DNA from: a candidate division KSB1 bacterium
GTDB lineage: Bacteria > Zhuqueibacterota > Zhuqueibacteria > Thermofontimicrobiales > Thermofontimicrobiaceae
Length of the DNA: 64,000 bases
Reading direction: 5' to 3'
Assembly (NCBI GenBank): GCA_034506395.1
Contig: JAPDPQ010000010.1
Location: 1 to 64,000, forward strand
The notes beneath the pieces were generated by a model. The model made no database searches, was not told where the DNA came from, and saw nothing but the letters and a program-made list of their open reading frames with translations. Below are positions 17,352 through 25,612 of this stretch, in pieces. The first letter of the stretch is position 1. The number at the start of each line of letters is the position of its first letter. The position numbers and the translations under genes were made by a program.

Positions 17352-19190
17352 ATGAACCTGTTCAAGCGATGCCTCGCGTGTTGCTTGTGGCTGGTGATCA
17401 TTTCGATGCTGGCGACAAAATCTTTTTCGCAGACGATCAATATTTCTCCGACCAGTCTGTACTTCGGAAAAATTCCAGAGGGCAAAGAAGCAGTAAGAGA
17501 TTTGTTGCTCTTCAATATCAGCCTTCAGCCGCTGAAGATCAACAGATTGCGGATTCAGGGAACTGATGCTTCGTTATTTTCTCTGGTAACAGATCCTGGA
17601 ACGGTGACGCTGAATCTGGCGGAGATGCTCATTGTGCCCATTAAATTTAAACCAGCCATCGAAGGGACGTTCTCGGCGCAAATTGTGGTCGAAAGCAATG
17701 CCAGCACGAGCCCGAACGTTATTGAAATGAACGGCGAAGGCACGGATCTCGATCGAGGAATGATCACGTTTGAACGGATCTTCGGAGGCCCGAATTTCGA
17801 TGGCGCGGGCTCTGTCCGCATCACGGCCGATGGCGGTTATCTCATCGCCGGATCGACGATCCGAGTCGATCAGGAATATTCCGACGCTTTTTTGGCAAAA
17901 CTGGATATTTATGGTCACATCGAATGGAGCGAATGGTACGGCGAAGAGGAATGGAGCGAAGGTTTTTCCCGAGCGATTAGTGCCCTGGATGGTGGCTATA
18001 TTTGTGTGGGGTCTCACGCCAATAGCCAGGCAAAAGATGAACCCAACGTCTATATCGTCAAGACCGATGCCAAAGGAAAATTGCTTTGGCAAAAGTCTTA
18101 CGGTCGCACACCTTTTAAGCCTGATGAGGGCTCGGATATTATCCCTGCCAGCGATGGAAATGGTTACATCATTGCGGGTCGATCGACCACGGCGCAGGAT
18201 GAGAACGCTTATATCATCAAAATCGATGTAAACGGGAATCGCTTGTGGGATAAAGTCTATGGGGGGCCAGCGGGCGAAAATGCGGCAACGATTCAAGCAA
18301 CTCTGGACGGCGGCTATATTTTTCTGGGATCGACCAGTTCCTATAAAACTGGAGGAGCAGGCGATTATGATTTTTATGTCGTCAAAATCGATGCTTCGGG
18401 CAATGTGATCTGGGAGAAAAACTATGGCGGCTCCGATTGGGATCGAGGTGGCTCGCTCATTTCTGCCGTTGACGGTGGTTATCTTTTATCAGGCTGGACC
18501 TCCAGCCCTGAATTTGGCGCGGCGGCTCGTGATATTTATTTGATAAAAATCGATGCCAATGGCAATAAACAATGGCAGAAGCTTTACGGCTGGGAACATC
18601 ACGATTACGCTAACGACATCATTGCCACCCTGGAAGGTGGTTATCTCATGGTCGGAAGTTCGGAGCGCTATTACGATGCGCCAATGGAAACCTGGCGGGC
18701 AGATCTGTATATCATTAAAATCGATTTTGCGGGTAATGAACAATGGAGCAAACTCTATGGCGGTCTAAAGGGCGAGGGTGCTTCCAGCGTACGTCAGACC
18801 AGCGATGGCGGATATATCGTTGCTGGCGGCACGGGAAGTTATAGCAGGGATTCGGACATCTATCTGCTCAAATTGGATCGATCAGGTGGTTTTACACCAA
18901 TCGTTAATTCACCAGAGGCCGTGCTTGGAAAATTTCATTTGGCGCAGAATTATCCTAATCCATTCAATAGCAGTACCAATATCCGTTATCAACTACCCCA
19001 CAAAACGACGGTTCAAATTACAATCTACAATATTTATGGACAGATCATTCGGACTCTGATTCATGAATCTCAAACCGCAGGCTCATACCACATCCGAGTT
19101 GAAGCCGACGATCTGCCCAGCGGTCTGTATCTCTACCAAATCAAAACCAATGAATTTTCTGAGACGAAACGGATGTTGCTGGTGAAATAG
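17352..19190 (+). CDS. Secreted 7-bladed propeller protein with type IX sorting domain
   Basis: 612 residues. Signal peptide 1-26 (ends KSFSQ). Residues about 28-130 form an ASH/choice-of-anchor D Ig-like domain (INISPTSLYFGKIPEGKEA). Then come seven repeats of the type GGPxxD...ADGGYLIAGST, consistent with a 7-bladed propeller. Residues about 525-612 are a C-terminal T9SS type A sorting domain (FHLAQNYPNPFN ... PSGLYLYQIKT). The protein should be exported by the Sec system and then across the outer membrane by a type IX system. It is the only protein in the window with this domain. The role is probably surface binding next to the receptor, and no catalytic motif is seen. Confidence 0.88.
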   Translation: MNLFKRCLACCLWLVIISMLATKSFSQTINISPTSLYFGKIPEGKEAVRDLLLFNISLQPLKINRLRIQGTDASLFSLVTDPGTVTLNLAEMLIVPIKFKPAIEGTFSAQIVVESNASTSPNVIEMNGEGTDLDRGMITFERIFGGPNFDGAGSVRITADGGYLIAGSTIRVDQEYSDAFLAKLDIYGHIEWSEWYGEEEWSEGFSRAISALDGGYICVGSHANSQAKDEPNVYIVKTDAKGKLLWQKSYGRTPFKPDEGSDIIPASDGNGYIIAGRSTTAQDENAYIIKIDVNGNRLWDKVYGGPAGENAATIQATLDGGYIFLGSTSSYKTGGAGDYDFYVVKIDASGNVIWEKNYGGSDWDRGGSLISAVDGGYLLSGWTSSPEFGAAARDIYLIKIDANGNKQWQKLYGWEHHDYANDIIATLEGGYLMVGSSERYYDAPMETWRADLYIIKIDFAGNEQWSKLYGGLKGEGASSVRQTSDGGYIVAGGTGSYSRDSDIYLLKLDRSGGFTPIVNSPEAVLGKFHLAQNYPNPFNSSTNIRYQLPHKTTVQITIYNIYGQIIRTLIHESQTAGSYHIRVEADDLPSGLYLYQIKTNEFSETKRMLLVK

Positions 19191-19300
19191 TGAAAGATTA
19201 TCCCTTGCATCAGGAGCGGAATGGAGTTTAGTCCTCAGGATTTTATTTCAAAAGCGAGAATAAAGAAATTTGTATATCAAGAGGAAATGCAATCATAATC

Positions 19301-20812
19301 ATGCCGAGAATTTTGATCTTTATAATGACAGTGAGTTCCTGTTTCGTACTGCACCACGACGCCGCAGGAATTGATCGTAATGATGCTGTCTATTTTGCTA
19401 CCGGATACAAGATTGGTGAAGTCACCTCAAATTCTGCCGTCGTATGGGCGCGCTTAACAGCCAGCCCTGAACGAAATTGGCATGGAATTGTCCCCAATCC
19501 CCACGAAAGTCCAACTCGAGTGATGCAGGATGTGCCCAATATCCCTGTGCGCCTTTGGGAAGGATCAGCCGCGGGCGCAGACGGAGAGGTTCGAATTATT
19601 TATTCAACTTCTCCTGATTTGAAGGGGGCTAAAATGAGCGCATGGAGAAGAGTAGATCCCAATGCAGACTTTACATATCAATTCAAATTAGATCAACTCG
19701 AACCCAATATGCGGTATTATTTGCAGCTTGAAGGACGCACCAGGGCAAATGGACCGATAACCAAGAGCGCTCCAGGTTCGTTTCGAACTGCCCCGGGTCC
19801 CGATGATATCCAAACAATCTGGTTTGCTGTTAGTTCATGCCAGATGTACTACCATCGGGAGCATCGTGACGGATTCACTATTTACCCGTCGATGATGCGG
19901 TGCTTTAAATCACTCCCCGATTTTATGGTGCGCATCGGTGATGCAGTGTACTACGATCGTGACAATCCGCGAGCTAAAAATGTGGAACTCTGTCGACTCC
20001 ACTGGCAACGGATGTATTCCTTACCCTTTCTGAAAGAATTTCATTACAACGTTCCTTGTTACTGGATGAAGGATGATCATGATACGTTTTTCGATGATTG
20101 CTGGCGCACCTATGAAGCGCCCTGGATAGAACCGCTGACGTTCGAGGACGGTGAGCGTGTTTTCAGGGAACAAACTCCAGCATCTCCTAGTGGCGAATGG
20201 TATCGCACCGTACGTTGGGGAAAGAATCTTCAAATTTGGCTGTTAGAAGGCCGCTCTTACCGATCCCCCAACGAGATGCCAGACGGACCCGAAAAGACCA
20301 TCTGGGGAACTGAACAAAAGTCATGGCTCAAGCGAACATTACTGGAGAGCAACGCTACGTTCAAGGTCGTTTTAAGCCCCTCGGCCATTGTCGGGCCAGA
20401 CAATCCTGATCAGGAGGACAACCATTCGGACGATGCTTTTTTTCACGAGGGCAATGAATTCCGTCAGTGGACGAAGGAGAATCACCTCGACCACCTCTAC
20501 ATTATCAATGGGGATCGTCATTGGCAATACATGTCCACCGATCCCAAGAGCGGATTGCGCGAGTTTAGCTGTGGCCCTTCTTCGGACATGCACGCTGTTC
20601 AGGGTCCTGGATATAATATCAAGTACCATTCATTTTACCGTCCCAAAGGTGGTTTCATCAGTGTTACCGTATCAGAAGGTGAACAAAAAGTTCTGGCAAG
20701 GCCCCAGCGGATCGTTTTTGAAGCGAGTGTCCCAACAATCAATATCCGTTTTCATGATGTCGACGGGAACATCCTTTATGAATACCGCGATACCGCACTA
20801 CCAAACCGATAA
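19301..20812 (+). CDS. PhoD-like alkaline phosphatase/phosphodiesterase
   Basis: 503 residues with an N-terminal signal (residues 1-22) and a fibronectin-like Ig domain (GEVTSNSAVVWARL), then a metallophosphatase core. PhoD-type motifs are visible: RIGDAVYYD, KDDHDTFFDDC and INGDRHW, which supply Asp/His metal ligands. Where PhoD proteins usually have an LDxRxYR segment, this protein reads LLEGRSYR, so one conserved acidic position is shifted to Glu. PhoD enzymes are extracytoplasmic Ca/Fe phosphomono- and diesterases. In a glycan locus the substrate could be a phospho-sugar or teichoic-acid-like polymer (inference). Confidence 0.8.
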   Translation: MPRILIFIMTVSSCFVLHHDAAGIDRNDAVYFATGYKIGEVTSNSAVVWARLTASPERNWHGIVPNPHESPTRVMQDVPNIPVRLWEGSAAGADGEVRIIYSTSPDLKGAKMSAWRRVDPNADFTYQFKLDQLEPNMRYYLQLEGRTRANGPITKSAPGSFRTAPGPDDIQTIWFAVSSCQMYYHREHRDGFTIYPSMMRCFKSLPDFMVRIGDAVYYDRDNPRAKNVELCRLHWQRMYSLPFLKEFHYNVPCYWMKDDHDTFFDDCWRTYEAPWIEPLTFEDGERVFREQTPASPSGEWYRTVRWGKNLQIWLLEGRSYRSPNEMPDGPEKTIWGTEQKSWLKRTLLESNATFKVVLSPSAIVGPDNPDQEDNHSDDAFFHEGNEFRQWTKENHLDHLYIINGDRHWQYMSTDPKSGLREFSCGPSSDMHAVQGPGYNIKYHSFYRPKGGFISVTVSEGEQKVLARPQRIVFEASVPTINIRFHDVDGNILYEYRDTALPNR

Positions 20813-20862
20813 ATGATTTCAGATAGGGTCAATATAATAGACTTCTGCAAAATACGCGAATC

Positions 20863-20890
20863 AGTCATTCCGAGCGAGGCGAGGAATCTC
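20863..20890. repeat. Half copy of the GTCATTCCGAGCG repeat
   Basis: GTCATTCCGAGCGAGGCGAG and GAATCT occur without the matching right arm nearby. Confidence 0.7.
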
Positions 20891-20931
20891 TTAATGATTT
20901 TAATAGTATTTTTCAGTTTGCTGGTAACTAA

Positions 20932-21086
20932 TGTCAACCTAAGCGGATGATGTCATTCTGAGCGACCCCTGGGAGCGAAGAATCTCCTGTTTTAGCGAAA
21001 TAGCGAGCATTTACCGGAGATATTCTTCGTCGCGTCGCTCCTCAGAATGACAGCAACTCCCCCATGTATTCGCACAGGTCGACGCC
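20932..21086. mobile_element. MITE-like element, family A (about 155 bp)
   Basis: Outer termini TGTCAACCTAAGCG (20932-20945) and CGCACAGGTCGACGCC (21071-21086) are imperfect inverted copies of a GGCGTCAACCTAAGCGAAT-type end. Inside are TGTCATTCTGAGCG ... CAGAATGACA arms. The same end sequence borders the element at 30473-30637 and a remnant at 44128-44172. It encodes no protein and resembles a non-autonomous element. Confidence 0.6.
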
Positions 21087-21196
21087 AAAGGCCTACTGCC
21101 AGATCCTCGCAATGAATGCTGAATCCTAAATTTGTGAATTTTCGCCCATATCACATTTGAATTGAGACTTGAATAACATAAAACAACGAGCGAGCA

Positions 21197-22120
21197 TTGA
21201 AAAAACAAAAAAAATATTACGGCGTGATCGTCCCAATGGTCACGCCCTTTACTGAACAAGGCAAGCTGGATGAAGCCGCGACCATCAAAATTCTCGATCT
21301 CATTGTAAGCAATGGAGCCTTTCCGTTCATATTAGGGACGACTGGCGAGGCAGCCTCTATCCCGTTTCAAACTCGTGTGCAACTGAGCAAACTGGTTTTG
21401 AAACAAGTTGAGCAACGCACCACAATTTATGCAGGAATTTCTGACAACTGTTTAGAAAACTCAGTGACCTTAGCACAAGAATTATATAAACTAGGAATTC
21501 GTGTTTTTGTGGCCCATTTGCCCTCATACTACCCGCTCACGCCCGATATGATGCTTCGCTATTACGAAACTCTGGCAGAGCGATGTCCAGGTGAATTGAT
21601 GATCTACAATATCAAATCCACCACCCACATGTCTTTACCGTTGGAGGTGATTGAGCGTCTCAGCCAGCATCCTAAAATCGTTGGGCTGAAAGATTCGGAA
21701 CGTGACGTGGAGCGGTTGAATAGTCTCGCGGTAAAATTTAGTGGCCGTCAGGATTTCTGTTTGCTGTGTGGATGGACAGCTCAATCAACCAAGATGCTGC
21801 TGATGGGGTTTGATGGCATTGTTCCCAGCACTGGCAATTTGATCCCGAAAAAGTTTGTTGATTTGTATAAGGCGGTGCAACGAGGGGATATAACCATTGC
21901 AAACAAATTGCAAGCGGAAATCGCACCCATCGTTGATCTTCATCAAAAGGATATGCTCGGCAGTGAATCCATAGCAGCGCTCAAGGTGATGATGAGTGAA
22001 TTGGGATTGTGTCTGCCATGGGTTCTGCCGCCATTGATCCGATTAAAACCTGAAAAAGAACAACAAATCAAAAACCAGATGCGAACCATCCTTTCAGGTA
22101 AACCCTTGCAAAAGTCATGA
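21197..22120 (+). CDS. Dihydrodipicolinate synthase/N-acetylneuraminate lyase family aldolase
   Basis: 307 residues, apparently starting at the TTG at 21197. A TIM-barrel class I aldolase. GTTGEAAS near residue 48 is the GTTGE phosphate/carboxylate-binding motif. Tyr137 lies in MIYNIK and Lys165 in VGLKDS, and these are the catalytic Tyr and Schiff-base Lys of the family. Members cleave or form 2-keto acid sugars (KDG, N-acetylneuraminate, hydroxy-oxo acids) or make dihydrodipicolinate. The SDR, symporter and glycosidase neighbours favour a catabolic sugar-acid aldolase over lysine biosynthesis. The exact substrate cannot be read from sequence. Confidence 0.88.
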   Translation: MKKQKKYYGVIVPMVTPFTEQGKLDEAATIKILDLIVSNGAFPFILGTTGEAASIPFQTRVQLSKLVLKQVEQRTTIYAGISDNCLENSVTLAQELYKLGIRVFVAHLPSYYPLTPDMMLRYYETLAERCPGELMIYNIKSTTHMSLPLEVIERLSQHPKIVGLKDSERDVERLNSLAVKFSGRQDFCLLCGWTAQSTKMLLMGFDGIVPSTGNLIPKKFVDLYKAVQRGDITIANKLQAEIAPIVDLHQKDMLGSESIAALKVMMSELGLCLPWVLPPLIRLKPEKEQQIKNQMRTILSGKPLQKS

Positions 22121-22148
22121 ATCCTTTAAAGCGTGGTAGAACTGCACC

Positions 22149-23576
22149 ATGAGAAATCTATCTATCAAGAATTTCAAATTAAGGTGCATCATCATTATTT
22201 TGATGCAATTCAATTTTCAAGTAGCTTTCACCCAATTTTCAAAAAATCCGATTCATTTAAAACCAGGCCCCCATCTTTTTATTGATGACTATCTCATCGA
22301 GTCGCAAATCTTCATCAGCCGAACCATAATCCACCCAGCGAAGCTGCCAGAGCCAATCATTACAGCCGGCAAAGATCGGGACCAATGTTTTCAGCCATAC
22401 ATGAGCGTGCTGCGTGATTCTGACACCAAACGCTTTCGCATCTGGTATAATACGCCTGAAACTGCCAGCCAATCGCACATCGGCTACATGGAATCGGAGG
22501 ATGGGATCCATTGGATTCGGCCCCATCAGATATTGAAGGACCCACATCCGATTAAATTTGGCGTAACTGTCCTCGATCGTGGCAAAGATTTTGTCGATCC
22601 CAACCAGCGCTATGTGCTTGCTTCGTACTATAAAGATGGTGTAATGATCGCCACCTCGCCGGATGGCCTCAATTGGAAAGCGCTCGCTGACACTTCGGTG
22701 CTCAAACACAATCACGATATCACCTCATTGCACTGGGATCCGATTCACAAGCACTATCTTGCTATTGTCTCGGTCTGGCACCGAAGGGAGGACTGGCAGG
22801 ATAACCAACGCATCCCGCATCAAAGCATCAGCCACGATCTGATTCATTGGGAGAAGCCCTGGCCCATCATCATGCCGAAAATCGGTGCCCCGATCGAGCA
22901 GGGTGAAATGCAATTTTATTCCATGTCGGGCGTCATTGCTCGGGGTGATCTGCTCATTGGATTGGTGAAAGTGCTCCGAGATGATCTGAACGCCACGCCT
23001 GGCAAAACGGCTAAGGAAATGGGTGATCTTGATCGCAAGGCAGCGGGCCTGGGCTATACCGTGCTCGCTTGGACCCGTGATGGTCGCACTTGGCAGCGGG
23101 ATCACGAGCCGTTTCTGGATCGCACTTATGTGCCCGGTTCTTGGGATCATGCGATGGCCTGGGGCGATGAGCAAATCATCGTCGGCGATGAAACGTTTAT
23201 TTATTACGGCGGTTATGCCCGAGGCCACAAAGTCGCCCGCTTCGATGAACGGCAGATCGGGCTGGCTCGGATGCCCCGAGACCGCTACGTCGCCCGAGAA
23301 GCGGATCTGAATCTGGGAACTTTGATCACAAAGCCTGTCATTTTGAATGCTGGCTCCATGACAGTCAATGCTAAAGTCATCGGCGAAATGCGGATTCGTT
23401 TGTTGGATAAAAATGCCAGTCCACTGCCCAATTTTGATTGGGTCGAAATCAAAGGCGACGGCGTTGCCCTGCCTGTAAATTGGAAGTGTGATCTCAGCGT
23501 GCTGAAAGGAAAACCCGTTCAGATAGAATTTCAAATGAAATTTGCCCAGTTGTTTGGGTTTGAGTTGCTTAATTAA
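22149..23576 (+). CDS. Secreted glycosidase-like beta-propeller protein
   Basis: 475 residues with a signal peptide (about 1-28). The core opens with HLFIDDYLIESQ and continues with repeated blade strands (FRIWYNTPE, GYMESEDGIHW, MIATSPDGLNW, SHDLIHWEKPW, AWTRDGRTW, FIYYGGYARG), as in GH32/GH43-like 5-bladed propeller enzymes. The C-terminal 100 residues are a beta-sandwich. A related FIDD-type domain occurs in the truncated gene at the window end (62772). It follows the aldolase gene by 28 bp and so probably shares its transcript. Which glycoside it acts on, and whether all acidic catalytic residues are present, is uncertain. Confidence 0.65.
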   Translation: MRNLSIKNFKLRCIIIILMQFNFQVAFTQFSKNPIHLKPGPHLFIDDYLIESQIFISRTIIHPAKLPEPIITAGKDRDQCFQPYMSVLRDSDTKRFRIWYNTPETASQSHIGYMESEDGIHWIRPHQILKDPHPIKFGVTVLDRGKDFVDPNQRYVLASYYKDGVMIATSPDGLNWKALADTSVLKHNHDITSLHWDPIHKHYLAIVSVWHRREDWQDNQRIPHQSISHDLIHWEKPWPIIMPKIGAPIEQGEMQFYSMSGVIARGDLLIGLVKVLRDDLNATPGKTAKEMGDLDRKAAGLGYTVLAWTRDGRTWQRDHEPFLDRTYVPGSWDHAMAWGDEQIIVGDETFIYYGGYARGHKVARFDERQIGLARMPRDRYVAREADLNLGTLITKPVILNAGSMTVNAKVIGEMRIRLLDKNASPLPNFDWVEIKGDGVALPVNWKCDLSVLKGKPVQIEFQMKFAQLFGFELLN

Positions 23577-23625
23577 TTTTTCTGGAGAAGATATTTGGTA
23601 AGTCTACATTTTGACATTCTCCTCA

Positions 23626-23725
23626 ATCACCTACCCGCTATTCGGCGGCTACTTCCTACAGTCGCTTCAAAGGGTGACTTTTTCAGTCTTTTCCCCTCTT
23701 TGAAGGGGGGTAAGGGGGATGTCGG
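23626..23725. repeat. CTTTGAAGGGG-type dispersed inverted repeat
   Basis: ACAGTCGCTTCAAAGGGTGA and CCCCTCTTTGAAGGGGGG with TAAGGGGGATGTCGG match the elements at 32357-32456 and 38214-38300. It lies directly before the next gene and contributes an in-frame open extension to it. Confidence 0.7.
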
Positions 23726-23738
23726 TTTTTTCTGTGGA

Positions 23739-25448
23739 ATGATTTTTTTCATCATTTCATTTTTTCTGCTTCAGTCAAACGTATGGTCAGGAAATCCAAT
23801 ACAAAATCCAATCATCACTATCCACCAGGATTTCAGCACCGACCCTGGCTGGGAGGGCGTGAACAATCGGGTGCAATGCCAGGATTGCCCGACCATCACG
23901 CAGGATTTTGGCTGGAAACCCACCAATCATAATGGCGATGGCATTGGCGAGATCAGTGGCGTCATCTGGCGATCAACTATCCCTGCTTATTACGCCATGC
24001 CCATTGGTCCGCTTTCGTTCAAAGATAGTTTCAGTGCATCGGGCAAATTAGCGGTGATCGCTCCGTCGGAGGAAGGCTTCGGTTTTTATATCGGCTTTTT
24101 CAATAGCGAGCGCCAGGGCTGGCGGGTCTGGTCGTCCTGTGGATTTCGAATGGGTGAAGTGATAAATGGAAGAGCACGCTTTCATCTGGATTACAAGACA
24201 GGAAAAGCGGCTGGCGCTATCCTCAATCCCGACATCGAAATCCCCTGCGATGGCTCAGTGCATCGCTGGGAATTGAGCTACGAACCTGATGTCACCGTGG
24301 CCGAGAGCTGGCCCGATCCTCGCCTGCCCAAATGGATCGGCAGCACCTCCAACGTTCATGAAGATGAAATTTTCATGCGAGCGAAAAAGGATGCGCCTTC
24401 GATAACGAAAACAGAATTGCACGAATTGCTTTTAAAAGCACGGGATGCGGGATTGGTGGATCACTGGTATCGCAAGGGCAGCTATCATCTCTGGAATATC
24501 GAAAAAGATGCTGCTCAGATGAAAGGTAGAATTACATTCAAATTTGATGATCATCCTGCTGTCAGCTATTTCCTTCTGCCAGGGCATCGGGGGCATCCCA
24601 GCGCCATTGACCGCTTTGGAGTGTACAACATGCAAATTTATCACGGCAGCATGGAATTTTATCTCTCCGATCTGATCGTCAACGGCGAAAGGATCGAATT
24701 GGCGCAAGACCCGCATTGGGTAGGGCTGAATCATCATATCACTTTCAAACAAACCGACTTTCATGCGGCGCAGAATTTCGGCTATTGTCAGACCAACTGG
24801 GCGGGAACAGGGCCAGGCGAGATCGGCGGCCGATTTTACGGCACCGAGGTGATCGATCCACTGCATGGCTATTACGCCGATGACATTGGTCATCTGACTC
24901 TCGATGATCCTATTTCATTTTCTGGCTGGATTAATTTTGTCGAAGGCGCTGTGGACGGCCGAATGCTGATCGGCTATTTCAATCGTGCAGCGAGGATAGC
25001 GGACATTCAAGGCGAATACAAAGGCAATCCTCCGCATGAGTTCATCGGCATCGAGGTGATGGATCAGACCAGAATTGGCTATTCTTTTACAGCGGTTTGC
25101 TCTCCCAGACAGGAAATTGCCATTGAACAACGAGGTCCGATTTTTATTCCCGATCGCATCAAGCGACCATTCTCATTTCAATATAATCCAGCCGCTGGAC
25201 GAGCAGGCAGGATTACAATGACGCTGGCAGCAGACACATTTTCTGTGGATTTGACGCCAGAGCAACGAAAAATCGGGGCCTCGTTCGATCGCTTTGGTTT
25301 GCTCAATCCCCGCAAAGGCGGGAAGTATGTGGACGTCTATTTCGATGATCTGACCTATGTGACCAGGCGAGCTGTCGTTTTTCAGTCGAGGCTCTATCGA
25401 CAGGAGATTACGATAGTTCCGTATCCGAAGATGGGGAGAAAATATTAG
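23739..25448 (+). CDS. Secreted protein with two related lectin-like domains, family unknown
   Basis: About 569 residues from the ATG at 23739, which immediately precedes a hydrophobic signal (MIFFIISFFLLQSNVWSG). The frame is open up to 23595, but that part is translated repeat DNA. Two halves are related: GWEGVNNRVQ ... TQDFGWKPTNHNGDG ... GEISGVIWRS ... YYAMPIGPLSFKD (first), and HWVGLNHHITF ... AQNFGYCQTNWAGTG ... GEIGGRFYGT ... YYADDIGHLTLDD (second). The shared NWxGxGxGEIGG pattern and concanavalin-like strand spacing suggest a duplicated carbohydrate-binding sandwich. I do not recognise a named family. Operon position between a glycosidase-like gene and an FG-GAP protein supports a glycan-related role. 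Confidence 0.7.
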   Translation: MIFFIISFFLLQSNVWSGNPIQNPIITIHQDFSTDPGWEGVNNRVQCQDCPTITQDFGWKPTNHNGDGIGEISGVIWRSTIPAYYAMPIGPLSFKDSFSASGKLAVIAPSEEGFGFYIGFFNSERQGWRVWSSCGFRMGEVINGRARFHLDYKTGKAAGAILNPDIEIPCDGSVHRWELSYEPDVTVAESWPDPRLPKWIGSTSNVHEDEIFMRAKKDAPSITKTELHELLLKARDAGLVDHWYRKGSYHLWNIEKDAAQMKGRITFKFDDHPAVSYFLLPGHRGHPSAIDRFGVYNMQIYHGSMEFYLSDLIVNGERIELAQDPHWVGLNHHITFKQTDFHAAQNFGYCQTNWAGTGPGEIGGRFYGTEVIDPLHGYYADDIGHLTLDDPISFSGWINFVEGAVDGRMLIGYFNRAARIADIQGEYKGNPPHEFIGIEVMDQTRIGYSFTAVCSPRQEIAIEQRGPIFIPDRIKRPFSFQYNPAAGRAGRITMTLAADTFSVDLTPEQRKIGASFDRFGLLNPRKGGKYVDVYFDDLTYVTRRAVVFQSRLYRQEITIVPYPKMGRKY

Positions 25449-25612
25449 AGAAATTCCAAATGTCAATACTCAAAACCCAAATAATATCCAATTTCAAAAT
25501 TTCAAAATTCAAATGATAATAGGATCGTCTAATATTCGCAGATCAAATATTCGATTTTAAGATTTCTTTGTATTTTGTCTTTTGATGTTGGAGATTTTTT
25601 CAGAGGGAAAAA

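Noticed and set aside
17574-18296. A 240-codon minus-strand frame in the type IX cargo gene
   Set aside because: Shadow frame created by the repeated GGY blades of the plus-strand gene.
21197-22120. Lysine biosynthesis DapA
   Set aside because: Same fold and catalytic Lys, but GTTGEAAS and the sugar-locus neighbours favour a catabolic aldolase.
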